Source: Betaproteobacteria bacterium Ga0077532 (GTDB lineage: Bacteria; Pseudomonadota; Gammaproteobacteria; Burkholderiales; Ga0077523). Taken from it: a DNA stretch of 64,000 nucleotides. Below, piece by piece: positions 18,696 to 28,201 of the stretch. Within the stretch, counting starts at the first letter, position 1. Every line of letters begins with the position of its first letter. The stretch spans positions 124,001 to 188,000 of the forward strand of contig LNEE01000051.1 of assembly GCA_001464895.1 (NCBI GenBank), in the 5' to 3' direction. Position numbers and translations under genes: made by a program. The notes below the pieces were generated by a model. That model did no database searches, had not been told where the DNA came from, and worked only from the letters and a program-made list of their open reading frames with translations.

Positions 18696-19859
18696 TCACA
18701 GCCGCCGCGCGACCAGAACGCGTGTCTGCAGAGGCATGCGAGTCGGCAGCAGGCGCGGCACATCGAACCCGGCCTGGTCGAGCAACGCTCCCAGTTCGTC
18801 GGGTGTGCGGGCGCGACCGCTGCCCATCGCGAGCAGATAGAAGCCGAAGTACGCGTCGCCCATGGGTTCAGCCCCGGGCGTGTCGGCCATCGGCTCGGCG
18901 ATGAGCAGGGTGCCGCCGGGTGGCAGCGCCCGATGGGCGCGCCGAAACAGCTCGAGCACTGCAGGATCGTCGTGGTCGTGCACCACGCGCACGAGGGTGA
19001 CGAGATCGGCCCCATCGGGCCATGCATCGGAGAGAAAGTCCCCTGCGGTCACGGACATCCGTTCGGAGAGTCCGGCAGTCCGCAGCCGGACCCTGGCCCG
19101 ATCCGCCACCGGGGGGAGATCGATGAGCATCAGGCGCAGGGTCGGTATCCGGCTGGCGACCGAGAGGAGAAAACTGCCATCGCCACCGCCGGCGTCGAGG
19201 ACGCAGCGATGACGATGGAACGGGTAGGCGTCGAGGATCTCGGCGGCCACGAGCGGCTGCGAAGCCGCCATGAGCGTCGTGTAGGCCGAGACCTGCTCCG
19301 ACGACAGGTTGCGGGGGTCGCCGCCCATGGCATAGGGCCAATTCGCGCCCAGGGCGGTCCGATCACGGCGCCCGCGCAGCAGAGCCACGGGATCGGCAAG
19401 ATCCGCATAGAGAAGACCGTGGTGCTCGACCATCGCCGCGATCCCCGGATTGCCGAGCATCGCCGCGCCGTGCACGCCGAGACCGAAGCGGTCGTCGCCG
19501 CAGCGCTCGACGAGGCGGAGCGACGCCGCGGCCCAGAGCAGCCGCTGCATGCCGTCCTTGGGCACCTCGAGGGTGTCGGCCAGGTCGGTCACCGTGCGCG
19601 GTCCGGCGGCCAGCGCTTCGAGGAGACGCAGTTGAACGCAGGCGAGCAGCACCTGCGAGTAGACGAAACCGGCCACGAGGTCGAACAGTTCCCGGGCCCT
19701 TCGACGAGCGATGAATCGCGTCGGGAGGAAGCGCGCTGCGGCCCGCTGGAATGCGGGGCTCGCCAGGAGGCGGTTGCGCAGTCGAAGGAACCCGTCTCCC
19801 CAAGTCGCAGACGCAGGTCTGCGGGGCATCGATACCGCCGGGGCCTCGATCCTTGCCAT
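18696..19859 (-). CDS. crtF: Demethylspheroidene / hydroxyneurosporene O-methyltransferase
   Basis: 387 residues, a class I SAM-dependent O-methyltransferase with a dimerisation domain (about 60-140) and the SAM loop VLDAGGGDGSFLL. CrtF methylates the 1-hydroxy group of acyclic xanthophylls made by CrtC and CrtD, giving spheroidene or spirilloxanthin-type carotenoids. The ATG at 19859 lies 7 bp after the crtE stop, so crtEF is a unit. The upstream in-frame extension is crtE shadow. No strong ribosome site is visible, consistent with coupling to crtE. Confidence 0.93.
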   Translation of the reverse strand: MARIEAPAVSMPRRPASATWGDGFLRLRNRLLASPAFQRAAARFLPTRFIARRRARELFDLVAGFVYSQVLLACVQLRLLEALAAGPRTVTDLADTLEVPKDGMQRLLWAAASLRLVERCGDDRFGLGVHGAAMLGNPGIAAMVEHHGLLYADLADPVALLRGRRDRTALGANWPYAMGGDPRNLSSEQVSAYTTLMAASQPLVAAEILDAYPFHRHRCVLDAGGGDGSFLLSVASRIPTLRLMLIDLPPVADRARVRLRTAGLSERMSVTAGDFLSDAWPDGADLVTLVRVVHDHDDPAVLELFRRAHRALPPGGTLLIAEPMADTPGAEPMGDAYFGFYLLAMGSGRARTPDELGALLDQAGFDVPRLLPTRMPLQTRVLVARRL

Positions 19860-19866
19860 GACCGCG

Positions 19867-20736
19867 TTACGCCGCGCGCCGCGTGAGCTGCTCCGGCAGC
19901 AGTCGCTGCGCCTCGAGCAGGATGAGCGCACGCAGTTGCGCGGAGCCCCGGCATGCGGGGATGGCTTCGATGGAATCGCTCACGAGTCGACGGAAGTGGG
20001 CGATGGCACCCGTGATGCCGAAGGTCTGGGCAGCGCTCGGACGGTGCAGCGCGGCATCGCGACCGCACGGCTTGCCGAGATCCTCGGGTTCGGCGAGCAC
20101 GTCGCGAATGTCGTCGGCCACCTGGTAGGCCTCGCCGAGACGGTCGCCGAACAGCCGCCATGGCGTGCCATCGGCACCCACGGCTTGCGCACCGGCCACG
20201 GCCGCGGCGGTGAACAGCGAGCCCGTCTTCTCCTGCTGATACACGTCGAGGGCGACTTCAGCTTCGCATTCCCATGCCTGCCCGGCAACGATCCCGCCGG
20301 GCATCCCCGTCGCTGCGGCGACGGTCTCCAGCAGGGGAACGAGGTGTTGGGGCGCCGAGGCCGCGCCGCGCGCGAGGGTCTGGAACGCGAGCACGATCAG
20401 CGCATCGCCCGCCAGCACGGCGAGACGCTCACCGAACGCGCGGTGCACGGACGGACGTCCGCGGCGGGTCGCCGCGTCGTCGAAGCACGGCAGATCGTCG
20501 TGCACGAGGGAGGCACAGTGCAGCAGTTCGATGGACGCCCCGGCGGCATCGGCCACCGGCGAATCGGGATTGCCGCAGGCACCAGCCACGGCCATGCAGA
20601 GGCGCGGACGGATCCGCGCACCCCCGGGAAAGACGGCGTGCTGCACGGCGGCGGCGAGTCCGGGAGGACACCTCTGCCCCTCCACGCTGGCGACTGCGGC
20701 TTCCAGGACCGATTCGATGCGCCTCGTGCCGTCCAT
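19867..20736 (-). CDS. crtE: Geranylgeranyl diphosphate synthase
   Basis: 289 residues, trans-isoprenyl diphosphate synthase family. Both aspartate-rich motifs are present: the first in HDDLPCFDDAATRRGRPSVH, the second in YQVADDIRDVL. It makes GGPP, used both for phytoene (CrtB) and for BChl esterification (BchG/BchP). The ATG at 20736 follows AAGGAG at the right distance; the 30-residue upstream extension lacks a ribosome site and family support. Divergent from crtD with shared PpsR boxes in the 265-bp spacer. Confidence 0.95.
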   Translation of the reverse strand: MDGTRRIESVLEAAVASVEGQRCPPGLAAAVQHAVFPGGARIRPRLCMAVAGACGNPDSPVADAAGASIELLHCASLVHDDLPCFDDAATRRGRPSVHRAFGERLAVLAGDALIVLAFQTLARGAASAPQHLVPLLETVAAATGMPGGIVAGQAWECEAEVALDVYQQEKTGSLFTAAAVAGAQAVGADGTPWRLFGDRLGEAYQVADDIRDVLAEPEDLGKPCGRDAALHRPSAAQTFGITGAIAHFRRLVSDSIEAIPACRGSAQLRALILLEAQRLLPEQLTRRAA

Positions 20737-20915
20737 GGAGTTCTCCTTTGCGGGGTTCTGTTCGGGAAATGCGTGCCAGCTTCGCCGGACGTTCTGTTGC
20801 GGACTGCTGTCGCCGACTGCGTTCAACCTTGGGCACCGCGCTGGATCACCCCATCCCGCAGACTGATTCCGCGGGGCTGACTTCCCAGCCTGACGCCGGG
20901 AGGGTCACTTCGAAG

Positions 20916-20958
20916 TGTCACGTTCTGTTGTCAGTGCATGTGTCAGGTACTATAGACA
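20916..20958. promoter_or_regulatory. crtE-crtD intergenic PpsR boxes and crtD promoter
   Basis: TGTCAGGTACTATAGACA (20941-20958) is a perfect TGT-N12-ACA box; TGTCACGTTCTGTTGTCA (20916-20933) has one mismatch, 7 bp away. On the plus strand TTGTCA (20928-20933) and TATAGA (20951-20956), 17 bp apart, make a good sigma70 promoter for crtD that both boxes overlap. The crtE promoter should lie in the same 265-bp gap but is not clear; one repressor could silence both directions. Confidence 0.78.
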
Positions 20959-21001
20959 CCGTTCGTTGGCCGGTCAACGACGGAAAACAGGCGGACTCGG
21001 C

Positions 21002-22492
21002 GTGCGGGATCGACGTGTGATCGTGGTGGGGGCAGGAATGGGGGGGCTCGCAGCGTCGCTCGAGCTGGCGGCGCACGGCTGTGACGTGCTCGTGCTGGAG
21101 CGGGGCGCGACGCACGGCGGCAAGATGCGCGAGGTGGCGGTCGATGGCGCGGCGATCGATGCCGGCCCGACGGTCTTCACGATGCGGTCCATCTTCGACG
21201 CGCTGTTCGCTGCGGCCGGCACATCGCTCGAAAGCCATCTCGCGATCGATCCCCTTCCCATCCTCGCCCGGCACGCCTGGAGCGAGGGCGAGACGCTCGA
21301 CCTCCACGCCGACCTCCGACAGTCGGCCGACGCCATCGGCGAGTTCGCCGGGCCCGCGGAGGCGCGCGGCTACCTCGCCTTCATGACGGCGGCGCGGCGC
21401 ACCTTCCAGGCACTCGACCGCACCTACCTGCATGCGGCACACCCCACGCCGCTGTCGCTGGTGCGGGACGCCGGTGCGCGCGGCCTGCCCGATCTCCTCC
21501 GCATGCGCCCCTTCGCAACGCTCTGGCAGGCGTTGTCGGATCACCTGCGGGATCCGCGACTGCGACAGTTGTTCGGGCGCTACGCCACCTATTGCGGCGG
21601 CTCGCCTTTCCTCGCGTCAGCGACGCTGATGCTGATAGCGCACGTCGAGCAGGAAGGCGTCTGGGCGGTACGCGGCGGGATGCAGCGCCTGGCCGACGCG
21701 ATCGCTGCGCTGGCCGTACAGCGCGGGGCGCGGTTCCGCTACGGCGCAGAGGTCGCGGACATCACGGCGGATGGCGGACGCGTGACCGGTGTGACGCTTG
21801 CCGACGGCGAGCGCATCGAGGGCGATGCCGTCGTGTTCAACGGCGACATCGCGGCGCTCGGCACGGGGCGGCTCGGACAAGCAGCCCGACGGGCCGTCCC
21901 GCCGCCCCGCCCCCGCGCGAAGCGCTCGCTCTCGGCGCTGACGTGGGCGATGACGGCACGCACGTCCGGGCTGCCGCTGTCGCGCCACACCGTGTTCTTC
22001 TCGCGCGACTACGCCGCCGAGTTCGACGATCTCCTCCGCCTGCGGCGCCTGCCCGTGGACCCCACGGTGTACGTGTGCGCGCAGGACCGCGACGGCCGCA
22101 ATGGCGGCGGCCCCGCGGGGCCCGAAAGACTCTTCCTGCTCGTGAACGCTCCGGCATCCGGCGATGAATCGACGCCAGGGGAGCCGGACATCGCCCGGTG
22201 CGAGGCCGGCGTGTTCGCGCTGCTCGCCCGTTGCGGCCTGGAACTGACACCGACGGGCCCGCCCGTGGTGACCGGGCCCGCCGGGTTCGAACAACTCTTC
22301 CCGGCCTCGGGTGGCGCGCTGTACGGCTCAGCGCCGCACGGATGGACATCGGCGTTCGACCGCTCCGGCGCGACGACCCGGCTGCCCGGCCTGTTCCTCG
22401 CCGGCGGGAGCGTGCATCCCGGGCCCGGCGTTCCGATGGCTGCCCTCTCCGGTCGGCATGCCGCTGCCGCAGTGCTGAATGCGAGGCGCTGA
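21002..22492 (+). CDS. crtD: Methoxy/hydroxyneurosporene desaturase (CrtI-family)
   Basis: 496 residues from a GTG start (VRDRRVIVVGAGMGGLAASL). The N-terminal FAD dinucleotide fold (GAGMGGL) and the C-terminal LFLAGGSVHPGPGVPMAALSG mark a phytoene-desaturase-family enzyme. It is called CrtD rather than CrtI because it is paired with crtC and a second, better CrtI lies at 24710. CrtD introduces the C3,4 double bond of spheroidene/spirilloxanthin precursors. Earlier in-frame starts would fall on the promoter, so the GTG at 21002 is preferred. Confidence 0.92.
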   Translation: MRDRRVIVVGAGMGGLAASLELAAHGCDVLVLERGATHGGKMREVAVDGAAIDAGPTVFTMRSIFDALFAAAGTSLESHLAIDPLPILARHAWSEGETLDLHADLRQSADAIGEFAGPAEARGYLAFMTAARRTFQALDRTYLHAAHPTPLSLVRDAGARGLPDLLRMRPFATLWQALSDHLRDPRLRQLFGRYATYCGGSPFLASATLMLIAHVEQEGVWAVRGGMQRLADAIAALAVQRGARFRYGAEVADITADGGRVTGVTLADGERIEGDAVVFNGDIAALGTGRLGQAARRAVPPPRPRAKRSLSALTWAMTARTSGLPLSRHTVFFSRDYAAEFDDLLRLRRLPVDPTVYVCAQDRDGRNGGGPAGPERLFLLVNAPASGDESTPGEPDIARCEAGVFALLARCGLELTPTGPPVVTGPAGFEQLFPASGGALYGSAPHGWTSAFDRSGATTRLPGLFLAGGSVHPGPGVPMAALSGRHAAAAVLNARR

Positions 22493-23435
22493 ATTGGACG
22501 ATCTCGGCTTCCTGCGCCCCGTGCCCCGCAACGGCTATCGCTGGTGGTATGTCGACGCGCTGTCGGACGACGGCCACCACGGGCTCACGATCATCGCGTT
22601 CATCGGCAGCGTCTTCTCGCCGTGGTATGCACGAGCCCGACGGCGCGGCGCCGGCGATCCCATGAACCACTGCGCGTTCAACGTGGCGATCTACGGGCCC
22701 GGGGGACGGTGGGCGTTGGCGGAGCGCGGTCGCGGGGCGGTGGAACGCACGGCAGCACGGCTTCGCATCGGGCCGAGTGCCGTGCACTGGGATGGCCGGA
22801 AGCTCGTCGTCGACATCGACGAGATCGGCGTGCCGTTGCCCCGACGGTTGCGCGGTCGCGTCACGATCGACACCACCGCGCCGCGCGATCGCTCGTATCC
22901 GCTCGACGCGAACGGCGACCATCGCTGGCATCCGATCGCCCCCGCCTCCCGGGTCGACGTGCAGTTCACGAATCCATCCCTCGCGTGGTCGGGGACCGCC
23001 TATCTCGATTCGAACTCGGGAGACTGCGCGCTGGAGAACACGTTCCGCGGGTGGGACTGGTGCCGCGCGCCGCTGCCGGACGGCGCTGCTGCCCTCCTGT
23101 ACGACACGATCGAGCGCGATGGCACGACGCACGGGGTCGCACTGCACGTGGCGGCCGACGGCACCACCACGGCCTTCGATCCGCCCGCCCTGGGCGCGCT
23201 ACCGACGACAGGGTGGCGCGTACGACGGCGCGCGCGTTCGGAGGCACCGCACGGGGCCATGGTGGTGAAGACGCTGGAGGACACGCCGTTCTACGCCCGC
23301 TCGCTGGTCGGCACGCGCCTTTTCGGTACGGAGACCGTTGCCGTGCACGAAAGCCTGTCGATGGAACGATTCGCGAGCGGGTGGGTGCAGCGCCTGCTGC
23401 CCTTCAGGATCCGGAAACACCGATCCGAACCCTGA
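22479..23435 (+). CDS. crtC: Acyclic carotenoid 1,2-hydratase
   Basis: 318 residues starting within crtD (14-bp overlap), so the two are coupled. The N-terminal GYRWWYVDALSDDGHHGLTI and GSVFSPWYARARR stretches and the LENTFRGWDWCRA block are characteristic of CrtC. It adds water across the terminal C1,2 double bond of neurosporene or lycopene, providing the hydroxyl that CrtF methylates. The presence of crtC, D and F predicts spheroidene- or spirilloxanthin-type carotenoids. It converges on the small membrane gene at 23474. Confidence 0.94.
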   Translation: MRGAELDDLGFLRPVPRNGYRWWYVDALSDDGHHGLTIIAFIGSVFSPWYARARRRGAGDPMNHCAFNVAIYGPGGRWALAERGRGAVERTAARLRIGPSAVHWDGRKLVVDIDEIGVPLPRRLRGRVTIDTTAPRDRSYPLDANGDHRWHPIAPASRVDVQFTNPSLAWSGTAYLDSNSGDCALENTFRGWDWCRAPLPDGAAALLYDTIERDGTTHGVALHVAADGTTTAFDPPALGALPTTGWRVRRRARSEAPHGAMVVKTLEDTPFYARSLVGTRLFGTETVAVHESLSMERFASGWVQRLLPFRIRKHRSEP

Positions 23436-23473
23436 GCGCCCCGGCGCGATCCGGGCGGACATTCCCCGGACAT

Positions 23474-23653
23474 TCATTCGCGGGGATCAGCGGGCGGCTC
23501 CTGCGCCTCGAGTGACGCCGAGTTCTGCCTCGCCTCCTGCTCGCGGGCTTCGCGGTTCGCGCGCTTCAGGGACGCCAGCTCCCAGAACCCGAAACCCAGC
23601 ACCAGCACCAGCACGACGAGCCCCTCGTAGAGGACGATCTCCCCGGACGACAC
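23474..23653 (-). CDS. Small single-span membrane protein downstream of crtB
   Basis: 59 residues from a GTG start. It reads VSSGEIVLYEGLVVLVLVLG, then FGFWELASLKRANREAREQE, then a polar Pro/Glu/Asp tail ending at a TGA at 23474. It has a short N-terminus, one clear transmembrane helix (about residues 7-27) and a basic then acidic cytoplasmic-looking segment. It begins 23 bp after the crtB stop with a CGGAG ribosome site, so it is the last gene of the bchF-to-crtB run. No function is recognised; its type (one helix plus charged tail) resembles small assembly or accessory subunits. Confidence 0.7.
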   Translation of the reverse strand: MSSGEIVLYEGLVVLVLVLGFGFWELASLKRANREAREQEARQNSASLEAQEPPADPRE

Positions 23654-23676
23654 GCGCCGTCAGCTCCGAAGGGGGA

Positions 23677-24729
23677 TCAGGCCGAACCGGTGCGCGACGT
23701 GGCACCATCCATCTGGTCGCGGCGCTCCAGACGGTCGAAGAGATCCACCATCCAGGCGACCCGGCCCTCGAACTGCCGACCGGGCTGGGCGGTGACGGCC
23801 AGCGCCTCCACGAGGAATCTGGCCTCCGGGCGGCAGGGCCCCGCGGTGCGCCGTGGCATGGTGGCCGCCGCGACGCCCGCCGCAGCGAGACACTGCAGCT
23901 TCCGGGCGGAGGTGACCACGGCCCGCGTCGACACCGAGTCGGCATCGCGCCGTTCGACTTCACGGCCGATCTCCGCATACAGGATTCGCGCGGCATGCAT
24001 GCCGGGGCGGCAGGCGGCGGGCAGCGCACCGATCCCACCGGCCGCGCGTTCGTACAGCACGTCCGCCTCCGCGAGCAGGCGGCGCACCACCTCACCAAGG
24101 GCACCACTGTGCGTCGGCCGGGCGAGCCAGGCCTCCGGATCGATGCCGGCCTCGCGCAACCAGGTGAGCGGGAGATAGATACGGCCGGCGCGGGCGTCCT
24201 CGCCGACATCACGACAGATGTTCGTGAGCTGCATCGCGATGCCGAGATCGCAGGCGCGCGCGACGACGTCCGCAGCGCGTGCCCCCATCACAGCCGCCAT
24301 CATCGCGCCCACCGTCCCCGCCACGCGCACCGCGTAGGCGACGAGATCGGAGAACGTCTCGTAGCGACGCCCGTCGGCATCCCACGCGAACCCCTCCAGC
24401 AGCGCCTCCGGCACAGCCCTCGGGATGCGGAAGTGACGCACCGCGCCGGCGAACGCGCGGTCTGCGGGAATCTGCAGGGGATGACCTGCATACGCGCGTT
24501 CGAGGCGCGCGCGCAGAACGGCGACGGCATGGGCGTCGTCACCGCCAAGATCGACCGCATCATCGGCAAGTCGGCAGAACGCGTAGAGCGCCGTGGCCGG
24601 GTCCCGCAGCGTGCGCGGAAGCACGAGCGATGCGGCGTGGAAAGTGCGGGAACCCTGCCGGAGCAGCGCCGCGCAGGCGGCGAGATCGTCGGGGTCGGCA
24701 AAGGCGCGGTCAGACGAGCGCGTCGGCAT
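23677..24729 (-). CDS. crtB: Phytoene synthase
   Basis: 350 residues, squalene/phytoene synthase family. The two Asp-rich substrate sites are seen: LADDAVDLG and LTNICRDVGEDARAGRIYLP. It condenses two GGPP to phytoene, the first committed step of carotenoids. The start at 24729 ([15 protein letters not shown]) overlaps the 3' end of crtI by 20 bp; a longer frame read-through into crtI is rejected. Confidence 0.95.
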   Translation of the reverse strand: MPTRSSDRAFADPDDLAACAALLRQGSRTFHAASLVLPRTLRDPATALYAFCRLADDAVDLGGDDAHAVAVLRARLERAYAGHPLQIPADRAFAGAVRHFRIPRAVPEALLEGFAWDADGRRYETFSDLVAYAVRVAGTVGAMMAAVMGARAADVVARACDLGIAMQLTNICRDVGEDARAGRIYLPLTWLREAGIDPEAWLARPTHSGALGEVVRRLLAEADVLYERAAGGIGALPAACRPGMHAARILYAEIGREVERRDADSVSTRAVVTSARKLQCLAAAGVAAATMPRRTAGPCRPEARFLVEALAVTAQPGRQFEGRVAWMVDLFDRLERRDQMDGATSRTGSA

Positions 24730-26251
24730 GGGGAACCACCGTGTCGAGGATGCGTGCGGAGGAGAGAACACCGGGAAGACCTGCGCCGGGATGCGTGCCC
24801 GCACCCACGAGATACAGGCCGTCGACGTCCTCGCTGCGATTGTGCGGACGGAACCAGGCGCTCTGCGTGAGCACCGGTTCCATGCCGAAGGCGGCGCCCT
24901 TGTACGAGAGCAGGCGGTCACGGAAGTCGAGCGGAGTCATGACGCGGGACGAGATCACCTCGGCCTCGAGACCCGGGAGCATGGTCTCCTCCAGCCGTTG
25001 CGCGATGGCGCGGCGATACGGCTCCGCACGGGTCGCCCAGTCGACGTCGGCGTCGAGATGAGGCACCGGCGACAGCACGTAGAAGGCGTCGCATCCCGGC
25101 GGCGCCAGCGACGGATCGGTGGCCGTGGGCCGGTGCAGGTACAAGCTGAAGTCGTCGGCGAGTTTGCGGTTCTCGAAGATGTCGGTCAGCAGGCCCTTGT
25201 ACCGCGGCCCGAGCACGATCGTGTGGTGCGGGACGTCCTCGTAGCGGCGCTTCGTGCCGAAGTACCAGACGAACAACGACATCGAGTAGCGCGCACGCTT
25301 CAGCTTGCGGTCGGTCCAGGTGCGTCGCGGCGCGGTCTTCAGCAGCTTGCCGTACGTCCAGGCGGCGTCGGCGTTCGAGACCACGACGTCGGCGGGAATG
25401 GTCTCGCCCGACGCGAGGCGGACGCCGGTGGCGCGCCGCCCTTCCACGAGAATCTCGGCGACCTCGGCATTCAACCGGAGTCTGCCGCCCTGCCCCTGCA
25501 TCAGCTTGACGAGCCCGTCGACGAGCCGCCCGGTGCCACCCATCGCGAAGTGGACGCCCCAGCGACGCTCGAGAAACGCGATGAGGCCGTAGATCGAGGT
25601 GACCGTGAACGGGTTGCCGCCCACGAACAGCGGATGGAAGCTCGACGCGATCTGCAGCCGCGGATCACGCACGTACTTCGAGACCAGGCTGTGGAGGCTG
25701 CGCATGCTGCCCAGCTTCAGCATCTTCGGGACGATGCGTGCCATGTCGGTCCAGGAGTCGAAGGGCACGTCGCCCAGCTCCTCGAAGCCGACGCGATAGA
25801 TGGCCTCGGCGGCCTCCATGAAGCGCTCGTAGCCCTCGACGTCACCGGGGGAGAGCCGCGCGACCTCGGCGCGCATCTCCGCGGCGTCACCCGAGCAGTC
25901 GAGATGGCTGCCGTCGTCGTAGCGCAGGCGGTAGAAGGGGGACAGCGATCGCAGGTCGACGTCGTCGGAGAGACGTTTGCCGCACAGCGTCCAGAGTTCC
26001 TCGAACAGGAACGGCGCGGTGACGATCGTCGGACCGGCGTCGAACGTGAAGCCGTCCTGACGGAAGACGTTCGCGCGGCCGCCGGCCTGGTCGAGCCGCT
26101 CCAGCACCGTCACGGCATAGCCGCGTGCGCCGAGCCGCACGGCTGCCGCGAGCCCGCCGAAGCCGCTGCCGATGACCACCGCGTGCCGACGACCACGCAG
26201 GAATGCGGCCGTCTCCGTTGCCATCACTTCCGGGGGGGCGCCGTTCATCAT
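24710..26251 (-). CDS. crtI: Phytoene desaturase
   Basis: 513 residues. The FAD-binding N-terminus [20 protein letters not shown] and the C-terminal [19 protein letters not shown] are the two signature blocks of bacterial phytoene desaturases. It carries out three or four desaturations to neurosporene or lycopene; which one cannot be told from sequence alone. Start overlaps the dxs stop (ATGA), and the gene leads into crtB. An alternative start nine codons downstream (MATETAAF) exists, but the ATG at 26251 matches the operon overlaps. Confidence 0.96.
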   Translation of the reverse strand: MMNGAPPEVMATETAAFLRGRRHAVVIGSGFGGLAAAVRLGARGYAVTVLERLDQAGGRANVFRQDGFTFDAGPTIVTAPFLFEELWTLCGKRLSDDVDLRSLSPFYRLRYDDGSHLDCSGDAAEMRAEVARLSPGDVEGYERFMEAAEAIYRVGFEELGDVPFDSWTDMARIVPKMLKLGSMRSLHSLVSKYVRDPRLQIASSFHPLFVGGNPFTVTSIYGLIAFLERRWGVHFAMGGTGRLVDGLVKLMQGQGGRLRLNAEVAEILVEGRRATGVRLASGETIPADVVVSNADAAWTYGKLLKTAPRRTWTDRKLKRARYSMSLFVWYFGTKRRYEDVPHHTIVLGPRYKGLLTDIFENRKLADDFSLYLHRPTATDPSLAPPGCDAFYVLSPVPHLDADVDWATRAEPYRRAIAQRLEETMLPGLEAEVISSRVMTPLDFRDRLLSYKGAAFGMEPVLTQSAWFRPHNRSEDVDGLYLVGAGTHPGAGLPGVLSSARILDTVVPHADALV

Positions 26252-28128
26252 GCCGTCTGCACCCGGACGACCCGCCCTGCCGACGGGATGCGGCTGCGGA
26301 CCGAGACGACGATGCCCGCTGCATCTAGCCCGAGGCGCGACAGCAGGACCGACTGCTCGCCGTGATCGACGAACTCGTCCGGCAGCCCGAGGTGCAGGAG
26401 CCGCGCATCGATGCCCTGCGCGTGGAGGCTCTCGGCCACCGCGCTGCCGGCACCACCCTGGATCGCGTTGTCCTCGATGGTGACGATGAGGTCGTGCGAG
26501 CGCGCCATGTGCGCCACGAGCGCGTCGTCCATCGGCTTCACGAAGCGCATGTCGACGACGGTGGCGTCGAGCGTCTCTGCGGCTTCGAGCGCCGCGTGGA
26601 GCAGCGGCCCGAAGGCGAGGATCGCGACGCGGCGGCCCGTGCGGCGGATGTCACCGCGCCCGATCGGCAGCGTGCGGACCTCGCGTTCGATCGGGACACC
26701 GACGCCGGCACCGCGCGGATACCGCACCGCGGCCGGGCCGTCGTGCGCAAGACCGGTGGCGAGCATCTGCCGACAGAGGTTCTCGTCGGACGGCACCATC
26801 ACCACGAGGTTGGGGATGCACCGCAGATACGAGAGGTCGAACGCGCCGTGGTGGGTTGCGCCATCGGCCCCCGCGAGGCCGGCCCGGTCGATCGCGAAGA
26901 GCACCGGCAGATTCTGGATCTGCACGTCGTGGATCAACTGGTCGTAGGCGCGCTGCAGGAACGTCGAGTAGATGGCGACGACGGGCTTCAGGCCCTCGCA
27001 CGCGAGCCCAGCGGCGAACGTCACTGCGTGCTGCTCGGCGATGCCCACGTCGAAGTGACGATCGGGGAACCGCTTCGAGAAGCCCACGAGACCTGATCCT
27101 TCGCGCATCGCCGGCGTGATCGCCATCACGCGATCGTCGGCGGCGGCCGCGTCGCACAACCAGTCGCCGAACACCTGCGTGTAGGTCGGAACCGCCGCGG
27201 GCCGCGAGGGGCCGATGCCGGCGCCGGGCTCGAACTTGGAAACGCCGTGGTACAGGACCGGATCCGCCTCGGCACGCTCGTAGCCGCAGCCCTTCCGCGT
27301 GACGATGTGCAGCAGACGCGGACCGGACTGACCGCGGAGGGTCTCGAGGGTCGCCAGGAGGCCGTCGAGGTCGTGACCGTCCACCGGCCCCGTGTACTCG
27401 AAGCCGAGCTGTTCGAACATCGTGGCGGGCAGCACCATGCCCTTCGCCTCGACTTCCACGCGGTCCGCGAGACGACGCAGCGGCGGGAAACGGCCGATGA
27501 GGCGCTCGGCGGCCTTCCGCGCCGCCACGATCGGCGCGCCTTTGGTGAGCCGGCCGAGGAGACGATGCATGGCACCGACCGCCGGCGAGATCGACATCTC
27601 GTTGTCGTTCAGGATCACGAGCAGGTCGGCGTTCATCGTGCCTGCGTTGTTCAGCGCTTCGTAGGCGAGCCCTGCAGACATCGCGCCGTCACCGATCACC
27701 GCGATCGCCTGATGGCCGTCGCCGCGGCGCTTCGCCGCCACCGCCATCGCCAGCGCTGCACTGATCGAAGTGCTCGAGTGCGCGGTTCCGAAGGCGTCGA
27801 AGGGCGATTCGCTGCGCTTCGGAAATCCGGAGAGCCCGCCCAGCATGCGCAGGCGCCCCATGCCCTCGCGACGACCCGTGAGGATCTTGTGCGCGTACGC
27901 CTGATGCCCGACATCCCAGACGATGCGGTCGGCCGGCGTGTCGAACACGCGATGCAGCGCGACCGTCAGCTCGACCGTGCCGAGATTCGAGGCGAGGTGA
28001 CCGCCGGTGCGGCCCACCGACTCGATCAGGAAATCGCGCAGCTCCGTGGCGAGGCGCGACAACGCCCCGCGGGGGAGTGCCCGCAGATCCTGAGGGCTGT
28101 CGATGGTGGACAACAGCTGGAACGTCAT
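26248..28128 (-). CDS. dxs: 1-deoxy-D-xylulose-5-phosphate synthase
   Basis: 626 residues. The TPP-binding [18 protein letters not shown] motif and the transketolase Glu in [10 protein letters not shown] are intact, as is the Tyr/His-rich [17 protein letters not shown]-terminus. It makes the entry metabolite of the MEP pathway and so raises isoprenoid supply for carotenoids and phytol. The start follows GGGGGAGGTACC at good spacing; 73 bp separate it from bchO. Having dxs inside the cluster suggests light/oxygen-linked control of isoprenoid flux. Whether another dxs exists elsewhere is unknown. Confidence 0.95.
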   Translation of the reverse strand: MTFQLLSTIDSPQDLRALPRGALSRLATELRDFLIESVGRTGGHLASNLGTVELTVALHRVFDTPADRIVWDVGHQAYAHKILTGRREGMGRLRMLGGLSGFPKRSESPFDAFGTAHSSTSISAALAMAVAAKRRGDGHQAIAVIGDGAMSAGLAYEALNNAGTMNADLLVILNDNEMSISPAVGAMHRLLGRLTKGAPIVAARKAAERLIGRFPPLRRLADRVEVEAKGMVLPATMFEQLGFEYTGPVDGHDLDGLLATLETLRGQSGPRLLHIVTRKGCGYERAEADPVLYHGVSKFEPGAGIGPSRPAAVPTYTQVFGDWLCDAAAADDRVMAITPAMREGSGLVGFSKRFPDRHFDVGIAEQHAVTFAAGLACEGLKPVVAIYSTFLQRAYDQLIHDVQIQNLPVLFAIDRAGLAGADGATHHGAFDLSYLRCIPNLVVMVPSDENLCRQMLATGLAHDGPAAVRYPRGAGVGVPIEREVRTLPIGRGDIRRTGRRVAILAFGPLLHAALEAAETLDATVVDMRFVKPMDDALVAHMARSHDLIVTIEDNAIQGGAGSAVAESLHAQGIDARLLHLGLPDEFVDHGEQSVLLSRLGLDAAGIVVSVRSRIPSAGRVVRVQTA

Positions 28129-28201
28129 GAACGGTACCTCCCCCGGGGCCGTACGGCCTGATTGTTCCGCCGCGCATCGAGCGTGCGAAGCGACGATGCC
28201 T

